DNA of 49,711 nucleotides from Priapulus caudatus (lineage: Eukaryota > Priapulida > Priapulimorpha > Priapulimorphida > Priapulidae). The notes beneath the pieces were generated by a model, which saw only the letters and a program-made list of their open reading frames with translations, made no database searches and was not told the DNA's origin. The translations under genes were made by a program, and so were the position numbers. Positions 22,101-39,574 of this stretch are shown in pieces (the first letter of the stretch is position 1; each line of letters starts with the position of its first letter). The stretch is from assembly GCF_000485595.1 (NCBI RefSeq), contig NW_014577299.1, positions 160,263-209,973 of the forward strand, given 5' to 3'.

Positions 22101-25100
22101 GGCTACGGTCAACGATAACTCAGGAACCGTTTGACCCACATGTTTGAAATTGGGTATAGTTGTTACTGCTATGCTTCCATATTGAACGTCTTATTTTGGA
22201 GCACGCCAGTCGACATACTTTCGAGCCACGGCAATTTTTTGGCAAAAATGGGAATTGCTATTAGTCAGTTTAGGTCCAACGGATTTTGCTCATTTTTGGT
22301 TTGTGAATGAATAAGGGCTAAGGGTTTTGATATTTAAAAAAAAAGAAGCAAATTAGGTAGGTTTTGGCAATTATATAGCATATTATGTTATAGACACGCA
22401 GATAACAGTCTGTGGTGTCACACATAACTGGTTCTCCCATATATACTCTTCGTTTCTATAATGTACGTCGATGGTTGCTCAATTAAAACTGACTTCTTCT
22501 CACTCACTCATTTGTGTTCTTTTTTGTGGTGAGCTACAGTGTCATTGACACTTTCATTTATTTCTCAACGACGTTACAATGAAGCAACGTTGAAAACAAC
22601 AATGGTAATAGGGGTCTTTCTTTCCTCACTGCCTACATTGTAGGTGGAATGGCTACAATCCCGAGGAATTCAAGCGCGTTGTCGACGAATTTAATAAGAT
22701 TGAAGAGGCGAAGCGACAGCTGAAGTCGCAGAAGCTGGAAGAGGACCTGATGCGAGGCGAGACGGTGGACGCGAGTAAGGTACGCGCACTTGTTTCAACC
22801 ACGAGTTTTATGTGTACGCGTCCGTAACAATCTTCGGTAGGGATCAGGTCAGTCATTCATCTGAGGTTGATGTTTGACATAATGGTGATAAGTAACGATA
22901 ATGGTGGTATAATAAATAATAATACATGGTTCTAATAATAATATAAATGTATTAAATAATAATTAGTGATAACAATAATGATGATATAATAAATAATAAT
23001 TAGTAATAAGTACTAATAACAATAATGGTGAAATAATAAATAATAATTGTGGTGAAAATAATGGTAACAATGAAATATTAATGAATGTGATGATGACAGT
23101 AGTCATGCTGGTAACATGATGTGAATAATGGGAATTTCTACGGCTGCATTCAGTCTTGCATTGTTGTGTCTCACAGGCAAAGGAATTACTGGAGGAAGAC
23201 GATGATGAGGAGAGGTATGCAGATGATGTGGACATGCCTGGCACAAAGCTGGACAGCAAGGAGCGTATCACCGTGCGAAATCTGCGCATACGAGAGGACG
23301 TGGCCAAGGTATCGTGCTCATGTTACACAGTTACAGAGTTGTACTAGTTATGTAGAGTTAAAGAGAGGACGTGGCCAAGGTATCATGCTCATGTTACATA
23401 GTTATACTAGTTGTACCATTATATAGAGCTATCCACTTCCCAGGCCTATTATGTATATCGGTCCAACATGCCTTCAAAGCTGATTTGTGACATCTGATGT
23501 AAATTCTCCGACCCCCGACATGCCTTGATTTCCAACTGTGTATACTTTTGACAATCCCTACACAGTCTTGCTGTGTTTTTACAGCTTGATGTGTATGTCT
23601 ACAAACTGGTCAGGTTTATCTGTGTGTTGGGGGTTGCTCATGACTTGGTAATTTATCCTAATTGGTACAACCCCTTGCTAGGCCCTCCCCCATCCTTCCA
23701 AAAATGACACATCTTCTGAAATTCTACTATTCTAAGTTACATAATATCACACCTCTATATACGATATATATATATGTGTATATATATATATATATACATG
23801 TGATATCTATATGTCATAGTACTCACTATCTGATTTCTGTAATTGTAGTATCTTCGAAATCTCGATCCAAATTCGTCCTACTATGATCCGAAGACACGAT
23901 CTATGAGAGAGAATCCATACCAGCAGCTTGGTGGGGAGGAAGGAACACAGTGAGTAGTTGTTAGACCAATCTGAATTCACCTCTATAGAATGAACACTTG
24001 TCTGTAATGGACAGTTTCGGTGTTTCCTTCGAGTCACAGCTGTAGAGTAGATACACCTCTATAGAACAGACACCCATATATATAAAGGCAAATTTTAGAA
24101 TTTTCTTTGAATAACCTCCATACACAGGTTTGACTGTATATACCAGGTTTGTAATTATGGCACCTTCTTCTCTCGATCTGTGTATACAGGATACTTTAAG
24201 ACTTCTCTTGAGTGGTAGTTATGCAGCAATATCACATACATAGAACATACACCTGTCTTTAAAGGACACTTGACTTGACTAGGATCTCAGCTAGTCATTT
24301 TATGTATGAATTTAGCAAGATTTGTGAGTACATGGTGTGTGTTTTCGTTGCAGGCTGCAGTATGTAGGTGATAATTTTGTAAGATACACTGGTGACACTT
24401 CGAAGATGGCTCGCACGCAGAGTAAGTGACATTACACGGGGAAAATTACATTCACAGAACATGATATGATATGAATGTGTGCGTGTGTGAGTGTATGATA
24501 ATTACTAATAATAATCCAATATTATGAATCATAATTATAATGATCACTTATTATTGTTATAATATAATAATAATAATTATCAGTATCATTACTATGAATA
24601 CTATTATTTACATGTTTGTTACATATTATTATCATCATTGTTATTGTTATCATATTATTATTAGTAGTAATATTATCATCATTGTTATCATTATCATTAA
24701 TATTATTCTTATTCTTATTGTTATTATATTTATTATTGTTATTGTTTACACCCGTCGTTCTGTATCATTGGCAGTGTTTGCGTGGGAGGCGTATGATAAA
24801 GGTGTAGACGTTCACCTCCTCGCTGAGCCGACGAAGCTGGAGCTGCTGCAGAAGGAGTATGTCGTGAAGAAAGACGAGCTGGAGGAGGGGAAGAAGGGAA
24901 GCATCCTGGAGAAGTACGGCGGCGAGGAACACCTCGACGCGACGCCCAAGCAGCTGCTGCTGGCGCAGACGGTGAGTCGCCGCGCCGCGCGCGTACCTGG
25001 AGAAATGTGCGTGCATGAGCGTGTGCGTTTGTGCGTGCATGTGTGCGTGTGCGTTTGTGCGTGTGTGCGTGCATGAGCATGTGCGTTTGTGCGTGTATGT

Positions 25101-27063
25101 GTGCGCGTGTGCGTGTTCGCATTGAATCGACGCGTGACAGCACTGGTCATTTCTCGCAGGAAAACTACACCGAGTACTCACGCAGTGGCAAGGTCATCCG
25201 AGGTCAGGAGCGCGGCGTCGCCAAGTCCAAGTATGAGGAGGACATATTCAGTAACAACCACTCGTCAGTGTGGGGATCATGGTGGCATGATGGCATGTGG
25301 GGCTACCGCTGCTGCCGCGGCATGCTCAAGATGTGCTACTGCACGGGGGAACGCGGCATCGAAGCCACAGCGCAGGCTGGCCACACGGGGACTCTTGCCG
25401 TGAGGGACACGGGGGAGGATGACGAGGAGGGGGAGGCAGACGGGAGGAATAAGGTGGAGGAGGAAGAGGAGACGTCAGCGGGTCCAGCAAAGTCACTGCT
25501 TGAGGTATGTGTTATCTCTTGCTCTCTTTCTTTCTCTCGCTCTCTCTCTTTCTCTCTCTCTCTCTCTCCCACTTTCTCTATTTCTGTCTATCTATCTCTA
25601 TCTCTTCCTATCTCTATCTCTCTGTTAAACACACAGTAGAGGTCTACACCATATTGATTAACATTGTCTGAGTCGAAAAAGCAGGTGAGTGGAAGCTGAT
25701 GTGTGTGGAATTTAGTACAGAAACCTTATCATCATTGGCTATGATCTACTGGGTGGCATTCGTGTGGCATTAAACCATCCATCTTGATCAATCAAGTAGC
25801 AAAGCAGACGAATCATCAACAGCGATGATGGAATTGCTGTCGAGAACATAGTGAACTCAGTTCTTCACCAATTATTTCCAGATGCATAAAGAGAAGGTCG
25901 AGAAAAAGAAGACAAAGAAGAAAAAAGAACCGAGCAAAAAGGACGACAGTTCGGATAGCGACAGTGACAGTAGTGATAGCAGCAGCAGCAGCAGCAGTGA
26001 CGACAGTAGTAGTAGCAGCGATAGCAGCAACAGCAGTGACAGCAGCAGCAGTGACAGCGACAGCAGCAGCAGCAGCAGCAGCAGCGATGACGAAGATGGT
26101 GACAAGGAGGGAGAAATTGATCAAAAGAAACTAAAAAAGGTGCGCGAGTTGGCCGTCTTGTCTGGCACTTCACTAAATTGTTTCAGAATGTGTAACCAGC
26201 TTTATGAAATGGTTTGCATCGAGACGTTTTCTATGTGGCCACCCAAAGAACTGGGTTGTCAGAAACAAAATTAGTCTTAACTTTAGTCTTAACATTAACT
26301 TTTTCTCATAGCCTAGACCTCTATACACTGCGCATTAGAGACTTATTACTAAACCATGTTGCTTTAATGTCCCATAAGAAAAAGTTTATGCTAAAATATA
26401 ATGCTATGTTAATGCTAATGCCAATGCTAATTTTGTTTCTGAGAAACGCCCGTTAGATCAATATTAGATAACCTTGCCTGAACGTTTGTACGTATTATAG
26501 AACAGACCGGCGTCAGGTACAGATTGATAGGTCTGCCTGAAAACGGCCATGAGCTACTTACAAGTGGCATTACATTATGTTGATGATAAAAACAATACTG
26601 TTTGTCGGGCAGTATTTTGTTAGTTAATTAGTTATCTGTTGTAGGTGCCTAGATGGCACATAAGCCATGGGGCTTTGATTCAGTTGCAAATGCTTCATTT
26701 TGGAAGGTTCCCTCATCGATTCCGCGTGCCCACCACTAGCTCAACACTGAAAGCACTTCTCGTGTTAGTTTCTTAAAGAGTTAAATGAAACCAACAGAGA
26801 AAAATTTGATATAAATGTTCGATCAGAGATGGCGCGACGGTCGGTTTTGTGGTCGGGAGTGCTAACGCTGCATTCCATTTCGGCAGGCTCTGAAGCAAGA
26901 GGAGTTGAACAACCAGAAGGCGTTGCGTATGCTCGCGCAGGACGAGAGAAAGCGGCCGTACAACTCGATGAAGGGCGTGAAGGCACCGACAGAGGAGGAG
27001 ATAGAGGCCTTCCGCATGAAGCGCCCGCGCAGCGACGACCCGATGTCACGCTTCCTCTCCTAG
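19142..27063 (+). CDS. SLU7: SLU7, pre-mRNA splicing factor (11 exons)
   Basis: Second-step splicing factor that helps select the 3' splice site in the spliceosome. Exons: 19142-19302, 20290-20437, 21014-21195, 22644-22779, 23177-23308, 23849-23949, 24354-24421, 24775-24971, 25160-25504, 25882-26139, 26887-27063. Phases agree, giving 634 aa (human 586). Exon 3 could instead begin at 20996, adding six in-frame codons. Landmarks are [25 protein letters not shown] with VPWYFG, the zinc knuckle [14 protein letters not shown] (residues 115-128), [74 protein letters not shown] and a C-terminus with [12 protein letters not shown]. Exon 10 encodes a long Ser/Asp run that is short in human. The exon 5 end is tandemly duplicated in the next intron. 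Confidence 0.95.
19363..19821. mobile_element. MITE with TTAA target duplication in SLU7 intron 1
   Basis: 459 bp between TTAA at 19359-19362 and TTAA at 19822-19825. The inverted ends extend at least 100 bp (AGCCGCACAATGCGCATC...). TTAA is the piggyBac-type target, but no transposase is present. The high arm identity implies a fairly recent element. Confidence 0.75.
21425..21635. repeat. Degenerate TTAGGG-type repeat in SLU7 intron 3
   Basis: GGGTTAGGGTTAG-like units with many substitutions. Interstitial telomere-like sequence is also present in the SINE tails, at 19,850-20,000 and at 35,870-36,230. Confidence 0.7.
22020..22480. repeat. Probable interspersed repeat in SLU7 intron 3
   Basis: Begins near GACATCGTCAAGATGAGC and contains GTCTGTCCGTCCTTCTGTC and AACTCAGGAACCGTTTGACC. 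The wording resembles tails of widespread invertebrate repeats, but no second copy is clear in this window. No coding capacity. Confidence 0.35.
22875..23115. repeat. AAT/ATG-rich simple repeat in SLU7 intron 4
   Basis: Imperfect trinucleotide-like run of AATAATGGTGATAAT type. A comparable ATT-rich run lies at 24,490-24,735 just upstream of exon 8. Confidence 0.7.
23292..23434 (+). repeat. 71-bp tandem duplication of the SLU7 exon 5 donor junction
   Basis: GAGAGGACGTGGCCAAGGTA at 23292 recurs at 23363 with the following 20 bp also conserved. The second copy keeps exon-like sequence and an intact GTATC donor. Use of the downstream donor would add 71 nt, shift the frame and meet the stop at 23345-23347 first. 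Confidence 0.85.
23975..24270. repeat. Dispersed ~60-bp repeat (CCTCTATAGAA family), copy 4
   Basis: Several degenerate units (CACCTCTATAGAA...CACTTGTCTGTAA) starting about 25 bp after the SLU7 exon 6 donor. Same family as in NOA1 introns. Confidence 0.65.
25530..25622. repeat. CT microsatellite in SLU7 intron 9
   Basis: Interrupted CT/CTAT run beginning about 25 bp after the exon 9 donor. The frames that cross it are not coding. Confidence 0.8.
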
Positions 27064-27400
27064 CTGCCGTTTACTTGTTTTGCTGTCGCTCACTTGTTTG
27101 TTGCGATGGCGCCCTGAGTTGCAATGTACCGGTGGTGTGCATACTTTCCTAGCTGCCGTTCACTTGTTTTGCTGCCACTCACTTGTTTTGCTGCCGCTCA
27201 CTTGTTTGTTGCGACGACGCACTGAGTTGCAATGTACCGGTGGTGTGCTTACTTTCCTAGCGGCCGTTCACTTATTTTGCTGCCGCTCACTTGTTTTGCT
27301 GCCGCTCACTTGTTTGTTGCGACGACGCACTGAGTTGCAATGTACCGGTGGTGTGCTTACTTTCCTAGCTGCCGTTCACTTCTTTGTCAGTCGTGCGTTT
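27058..27400 (+). repeat. Tandem repeat starting at the SLU7 stop codon (3' UTR)
   Basis: Units of about 90-108 bp start with TCCTAGCTGCCGTT at 27,058, 27,148, 27,256 and 27,363. The first overlaps the last codon and the TAG stop. Inside each unit an 18-bp GCTCACTTGTTTTGCTGCC subunit is itself repeated. The long open frame across it (27,080-27,445) only reflects the repeat. Confidence 0.8.
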
Positions 27401-27433
27401 TCGCTTAGATTCATCGCAGAATGCATGGATTGC

Positions 27434-27525
27434 ATCAGGGGTTAATAATGACATTGTCATTATTGTCATTAATGACATAATCAGTATCATGCCGTTAATG
27501 ACATTTGTTATTATTAACCCCTGAT
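27434..27525. repeat. Hairpin with AGGGGTTAATAAT ends
   Basis: ATCAGGGGTTAATAAT at 27434-27449 is inverted at 27510-27525. Similar ends occur at 34,414-34,452 and 38,166-38,232, suggesting a small fold-back family. It is followed at once by TA and CGTG microsatellites (27,530-27,600). Confidence 0.7.
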
Positions 27526-27551
27526 TGTATATATATATATATATGTGTGTG

Positions 27552-27595
<44 letters not shown>

Positions 27596-27699
27596 TGTGT
27601 GTCCATGAGAATATGGTGGGAGAAAATGCAAAGGCCTGCATAACACTAGTTCTCCTGTTTTCTTTTAGGTTCGTTTTCGTTTATTGAAAATGTGTTCAC

Positions 27700-30205
27700 T
27701 GTTGGAGACAGTTTGTAGTGAGAAAAATAAGGGTTAGAAAAATTAACTATTAAAACAGGTGGAAACCTTATTAACAGCAAAAGCATTATTCTTGCGCATT
27801 TAATTTAATTGTTTTTATATATACTGGCATTTTTTGGAGCATTGGCTTATTTGCTTATTTGGCGCTAATTGGATGTGTCGTAATAATATATACGCCTAAT
27901 GCCGTATAATTGGACAGTATTTCAAACTGCATGAATTTTGTCTCTACATTTCTGATACAGTTGGCTAGCAATTAGGCAAGGGAGTTGGGTAAAGTTTGGC
28001 TTTGGGCGAGTTTGGGTTTGTCTTATTGAAGTATATGTATATTTAGTTAGACCTTTGAGTGTAAGAGCGTTGTAACAGAGGCTATATAGTGACTGTTGTG
28101 GTATGTGTAACGTACGTGCGTGTGTACATGGTAAATTACCACACTACCCGACAGTAAATTGAGAGAAAGTCCATGTATGCCCATTATGTTAATTCCGTCT
28201 ACCTTTATCCGCCATCACTTAAACACGCGCTTTTTATATTTCACTGGCACGGTTAATTTTGGTGAAAAAGTTCTCATTCGTGTAGTAAATTCGATCCTCG
28301 ATTTCGCGAAGTGTATATAGTGTAGTGCCACTCTTTAGCTATGTGTTATCTACTGTATTCTGCCATTCAATTATACCAGCATTTTTCTAGTACATCTTAC
28401 TAGTGCTATGATATAATTATGATAACAAATTGATGTATTGTATGGAATAAGACCATGCGTGTGTGTACCTGTGCGTGCGTGCGGGCGTGCGTCTGTATGT
28501 GTGTGTGTGCCTGTGCGCGCGTGTACGTGTGTATAAATATTTGAATCGTTCGAATGTATAATAGTGGCAAATTTATTACGTTAATAACTATTAAGTCGGC
28601 ATGCTTTTTGTGGTCGAATGTATCAAACTCCATTTATTTTAGACAGCTAGCAGTTATAACGAGAGCGCATCGAAAAAAATAAATGAGATTTGACACAGTT
28701 TGCACGGATTCTTTCATGTTTTAAAACTGACCTGAGTTGTATGCTTAGGCGTGCCCATTCCGGCACGGATGTAAGGTTCGGCACCGGATTCCGGCAAGGC
28801 GGAACATAGGCCTTCAAGGCGGATTCCGGCAAGACTGACGTTCGGGTTGTACACCTACTGAGCACGGTCGTGTTTTGGGGCAAGATTGTGCACATAGCAT
28901 GAACGCGTATATACTGTACCATACGAACTAACGATATTTATTCATTCTACACTGAGCAATGCACGCTGTTTGACAATAATTGTGTGTACGTAATTACATA
29001 TTACATAATAATTGTTACCGAGTAGGCGTCCTCTCGTCTGATTCCGTGAGTAATCAAGAACTTTTATTGTACATATATATAAACGGATACCTATATATTG
29101 CACTACGAACATCAAGAGCTAATAATACATGTGTATTAATGTATTAGGTTAATGTATTATAATGTATTACATCAAGAGTAGATAAATAACATTATCTATC
29201 TTCTCGTTATTTATCTACTCTTGATTACATGTAATGAATGTATTATTAGCTATTGAGCACAGCTATGTATTCATAATATAACATTAAATATATGTGCATG
29301 ATAGCACTTACGTATCGGCCCAATAGGGGAAGCCACTACAAGATTATTCTCGCGGAAGAAGAGGAATAGAAGAGGAGGTAGGAAGGTAACGTAATAATAG
29401 GAGAGGAGGAAGGAAGAGAATGAGAAGGGAAGGAGGGGAGAAGGCGAAATATATCGAGAAAGTAATAAGGAGGAAAATGGGAAGAAATTAAAGGAGGGTG
29501 GGAGGAGAAGGAGGACACGAGAAGGAGGCGGGGAAAAGGTGATGGATTAATTGAAGAAAAAGAATGAGAGAGGTGGGGGAGAGAAGGTGGGGGAGAGAGC
29601 AGAGGAGAGATAGAAGAAGAAGAGGGAACTAACGGAGGAGGGGTAGAAGAGGAAAGAAGAATGACAAGGGGAGGAAGAAAGAATTTCGTAAGAATCGAGG
29701 CGTTTCGTTTACTACCCATGTGCAATGTACGAAGGGGGCACTGGTTCACGAGGGTCGAATTTCTACGTATCACTTTCACTTCACTTTTCACAGCCAGCTG
29801 GTCCACGCGATATCGTCTTGTCTTATATATAATTCTCAAATTGGCTCCTCACTATAGCTGACGTAGCAACATCATCTTCGACAAGGCAAACACATTATTC
29901 CATCAAATCTGTAGATTCCACTCCTGTGTTCATGTATATACTATATAGTAACGTACACTACCACGACGTTTAATACCAACAATGTCGCTGTTTTGAATGA
30001 AAGGTCCAGAGTTTAGTCGCATTACTGTGCTACCACGTGTAGCATTAGGTAGGTGGCAGCACTATTATGAATAGCGAACCGAAGGTTGGAATAAACACGG
30101 TGGACGAATTCTAATCACGTTGGATGTACAGCTAGCTTAAGCAACGTCTATTATTTAGGCAGTGGAAATGGAGAGGGAGAGTTCACACGTCGGGCTGCAT
30201 GACGC

Positions 30206-30263
<58 letters not shown>

Positions 30264-30428
30264 ACAAATAAACCAAAACATACAATTACGTACAATACAA
30301 AAACCATTACAAAATAATACAAACTATGCTTACTATTCATGGTAACATCAAGATATTGCCTCTGAGCAGTGTAGACATTCTGTGGCGCTAACCCCACGCC
30401 ACATAGACGCTCCTATTCTATTCACATT
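27700..30428. other. SLU7-cyclase intergenic spacer, no gene recognised
   Basis: Convergent spacer with no supported coding sequence. It contains a GTGC-rich microsatellite (28,455-28,530), a palindrome (about 29,112-29,252, arms with AAGAGTAGATAAATAAC), a 320-bp purine-rich strand (29,340-29,665) and a TA run (30,210-30,260). A possible AATAAA for SLU7 is at 28,678-28,683, but it is far from the stop codon. Confidence 0.5.
29340..29665. repeat. Polypurine (GGAA/GGAGA) tract
   Basis: Almost uninterrupted A/G on the plus strand for about 320 bp, without a fixed period. The minus-strand Ser/Pro-rich open frame is a by-product of this composition. Confidence 0.8.
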
Positions 30429-30712
30429 AGGTGCGTTCACACTGGCGCGAATTAGCGGGCTGCAAATCCCGAGCTTTTTACAAGTGTGAACGCAATTAGT
30501 TCACTAAATCGCGCTCAAAATAGCGCGCTGCAAAGAACACTTCTGACTGCGCTAATTTTGAATAAGCGCGCTTATTTGCACCGCGGCGTGTTATCCCGCT
30601 CGGCGATTAGCGAGATATTTCCGCCTGTGTGAACAACGACACAATTAGCTCACTATTATCTCTGCTATTAGCGGGATGAGCAGCGCGGTTTTTCTTGTGT
30701 GTGAACACGCCT
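30429..30712. mobile_element. Small MITE (GTTCACAC ends)
   Basis: 284 bp with ends AGGTGCGTTCACAC and the complement of AGGCGTGTTCACAC, flanked by ATT at 30426-30428 and 30713-30715. The interior repeats TTAGCG/GCGCGCTG motifs. It sits 40 bp beyond the cyclase gene's probable poly(A) signal. Related-looking ends occur near 42,840. Confidence 0.6.
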
Positions 30713-30753
30713 ATTGTCTAATATTGTATAAAATACAAAACTGGTAGCTGTCG

Positions 30754-30759
30754 TTTATT
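30754..30759 (-). terminator. Polyadenylation signal of the guanylate cyclase gene
   Basis: AATAAA on the minus strand only about 15 nt after the TGA stop (30777-30775), implying a very short 3' UTR. Confidence 0.5.
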
Positions 30760-30774
30760 ATCCCTGCATGTCTC

Positions 30775-36418
<5,644 letters not shown>

Positions 36419-36531
36419 CTAAATGTAAAAGGAAAATACTCACAATGATATCACGATTGATTGCACATCGCTGAAACTAGGGACGGCTGGTATGCCGCGT
36501 TGAGTAAATGCGGTGAAACACTACGAAATCC

Positions 36532-36712
36532 AATCAGTCAAGGGAATTTGTGGTGCCGTGCGTAACGCTAAACGTGTGGTTCGCGACTGTAAAGGGCATG
36601 GACACACGCACCCATGCACGCGCACATGTATGTACATGCATATGCAAGTACACAAGCTTGGGTGCACGCACACGCACGCGCATGCACACGCTTACACTGA
36701 TACGCATGCACA

Positions 36713-36769
<57 letters not shown>

Positions 36770-37168
36770 GCGCGCACGCACAAACAAACATGCATATACA
36801 TACGCACACATAAACGTGCACACACGCACACATAACCATGCACACTCGCACAAACAAACATGCACACACACAGACATGTAAACACACTCTGTGCACGCAC
36901 CCACGTTCCAATGCTCACACAAGATGCAAAGTACGCACACACACATGCATACACATGTGCAACAAACACACACACACAATCAGTCAAGGGAATTTGTGGT
37001 GCCGTGCGTAACGCTAAACGTGTGGTTCGACAACTGTAAAGGGTATGGACACACGCACCCATGCACGCGCACATGTATGTACATGCATATGCAAGTACAC
37101 AAGCTTGGGTGCACGCACACGCACGCGCATGCACACGCTTACACTGATACGCATGTACACAAACACAC

Positions 37169-37236
<68 letters not shown>

Positions 37237-37426
37237 GCGCACAAACAAACATGCATATACATACGCACACATAAACGTGCACACACGCACACATAACCAT
37301 GCACACTCACACAAACAAACAAGAACACACACTGCACACACAGACATGTAAACACACTCTGTGCACGCACCCACGTTCCAATGCTCACACAAGATGCAAA
37401 GTACGCACACACACATGCATACACAT
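36532..37426. repeat. 446-bp direct tandem duplication ending at the gap
   Basis: AATCAGTCAAGGGAATTTG starts at 36532 and again at 36978, followed by the same CA-rich sequence with small differences. The second copy runs into the N gap. The reversed copy (about 46,380-46,860) has the unit only once, so this doubling may come from assembling two alleles or ends around a gap. Confidence 0.8.
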
Positions 37427-37436
37427 NNNNNNNNNN
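37427..37436. other. Assembly gap (10 N)
   Basis: Ten undetermined bases between CA-rich sequences. In the reversed copy the corresponding position is filled by about 5 kb (41,400-46,380), so the true gap is probably far larger than 10 bp. Confidence 0.9.
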
Positions 37437-37567
<131 letters not shown>

Positions 37568-38165
37568 CACGAATCCTTTATTTACTTCTGATATTGGCGG
37601 AAAATGTAGTCGAGCACCGAACCATTCCAACGGCATAAAGAAGTATGACATCGTCTTTTTGGCCAACACAGAGAATTCGGATAGTTCAAACATTTCATGC
37701 CGTCGTTTCGTTTCATGTTTTGATGCGTCATTCATATTGCGTCATTCATCATTGATGCGTACATTCATATTGCATAGCGCAACCCCGACGGGGAAAAAAA
37801 CATGCAAAAGGTTAGCCGCGAAATAAAATTGTTTGTGTGTGCAAAATAAATCCACCCCACACCCCAATTCCCAACCCCTTTCGTTCAAACTAACATTATT
37901 TTCACGGTCGCCTAGCTGGCTGTAGATGCAGTCGGAAACGCTAGTAGTCCTAACTGTTGTGTGCATTAAAATAATATCTGGGCACCGATTCGTTATGTGC
38001 ATCTTTATAAAATATTAATAGTATAATTTTATCGTTATATATAAAAATAACAATTTTATTAATAATTATTATATTGATGGGAATGACGAACATCATAGTT
38101 TTATGATAAAAATTTACGATTGACAATGAACCAATGAACTTACCTAATATTACATTATATAGTAT

Positions 38166-38232
38166 TATCAGAAGTGAATAATAATAGATTAATAATATAA
38201 TATAATAGATCTATTATTATTCACTCCTGATA
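38166..38232. repeat. 22-bp near-perfect hairpin
   Basis: The arms at 38166-38187 (TATCAGAAGTGAATAATAATAG) and 38211-38232 pair with one mismatch. It belongs with the AGGGGTNAATAAT hairpins. A noisy reversed copy lies at about 40,690-40,760. Confidence 0.7.
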
Positions 38233-38301
38233 TTATATTATATTATATTATTTTTATATTTATTATGCGAGTTATGTGTTTATTTCGTATATGTGTATGT
38301 G

Positions 38302-38339
<38 letters not shown>

Positions 38340-38699
38340 TAAATGATATAACGTCAACTAACGTCGTTAACGTCTTTAATGATATAACGTCGTTGACGTG
38401 CCAGCGATCATGATAAGTGAGTAACGGAGCACGGAATGAACAGACAAGACACACAAGACAGGCCGCAGGACTCAAACTTTAAACATCCCTGATGCGATAT
38501 GACGAGAGACGATTTCATCAGACACGATGTAAGCACTTACGCACGTTATATATTATATATGTCCACATTCTGTAGAAAACGTTCACGTTGCTAGCCATAG
38601 CGATCTTGATCGAATATCAACGGGGGGAAACGTAAAAGCTTCAGAAAGGAGATGTCACGCTTAATTGGTTGCTATCAATATTGATACACACGCCTTGCT

Positions 38700-38743
38700 G
38701 GCCTCTCTCTCCCGCCCTCTCTCATATATATATATATATATAT

Positions 38744-38788
<45 letters not shown>

Positions 38789-38930
38789 ATAGATAAATAG
38801 ATAGGTATAGATAGAATAGATAGATAGATAGGATAGATAGATAGATTGATTGATTGATGTTGATTGAATTGATTGATTGAATGAACTTGAAGATAGACTT
38901 GATATAAGAGATAGAGAGTGGGAGAGGGAG
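38700..38930. repeat. TA, GA and GATA/GATT microsatellites at the inversion junction
   Basis: TA run (38,727-38,747), GA run (38,748-38,786), then ATAG and TTGA units. Similarity between the two arms of the inverted duplication stops here, as expected where a join was made within simple repeats. Confidence 0.8.
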
Positions 38931-39574
38931 AGAGAAAAAGAGAAAGAAAGAGGGGCCGGTGGGACAATCTGCAGAGTTCATGTATTGATGGACATGGACA
39001 ATACGTGCGTTTGACAGGTTAAACAACGCGCTCAACTACACTGGCGGTTCGCGGCATAGCACACGTAACACACGTGCGCGCGCTAGCGGGTAACAATATG
39101 TAAACAAGCGCACCCGCCACCACGATGATGTTGATACTGATGCCTGGACGTATAATGATAGACGACGATGATGATGTAGAGATGAATGATGGAAAAATTG
39201 AGATGTCTGATGATATGATGATAGCGAGCGACGAGGACGTGATGACCGCGACCATGATACGAGAATGATGAGTGTAAGGAATGACGATGACGACAATGAT
39301 GACGACGACGTGATGATGAGCTGATGATGATTACGATTGCGATGACGATGCGATGATGATGATGTTATTGACAGACATGCTGTGGAGAGCAACCAGAGCA
39401 CCTGCGAGCGCCGATGCCGAGGAGCGGGACTAAGGCCGGGGACGTGTACAGCTTCGCTATTATACTGCAGGAGATCACGCAGGCGGAGCGACCGTCTTAA
39501 CCAGTGACCACAACGCGAGTACAAGGACATAGAGGTGCGCTCACAATCATTTATAACACGACACCCCGCCCCCA

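Noticed and set aside
24739-25181. Minus-strand frames rich in His, Thr and Arg
   Set aside because: Antisense to SLU7 exon 8 and a GTGC-rich intron repeat; SLU7 on the plus strand explains the coding signal.
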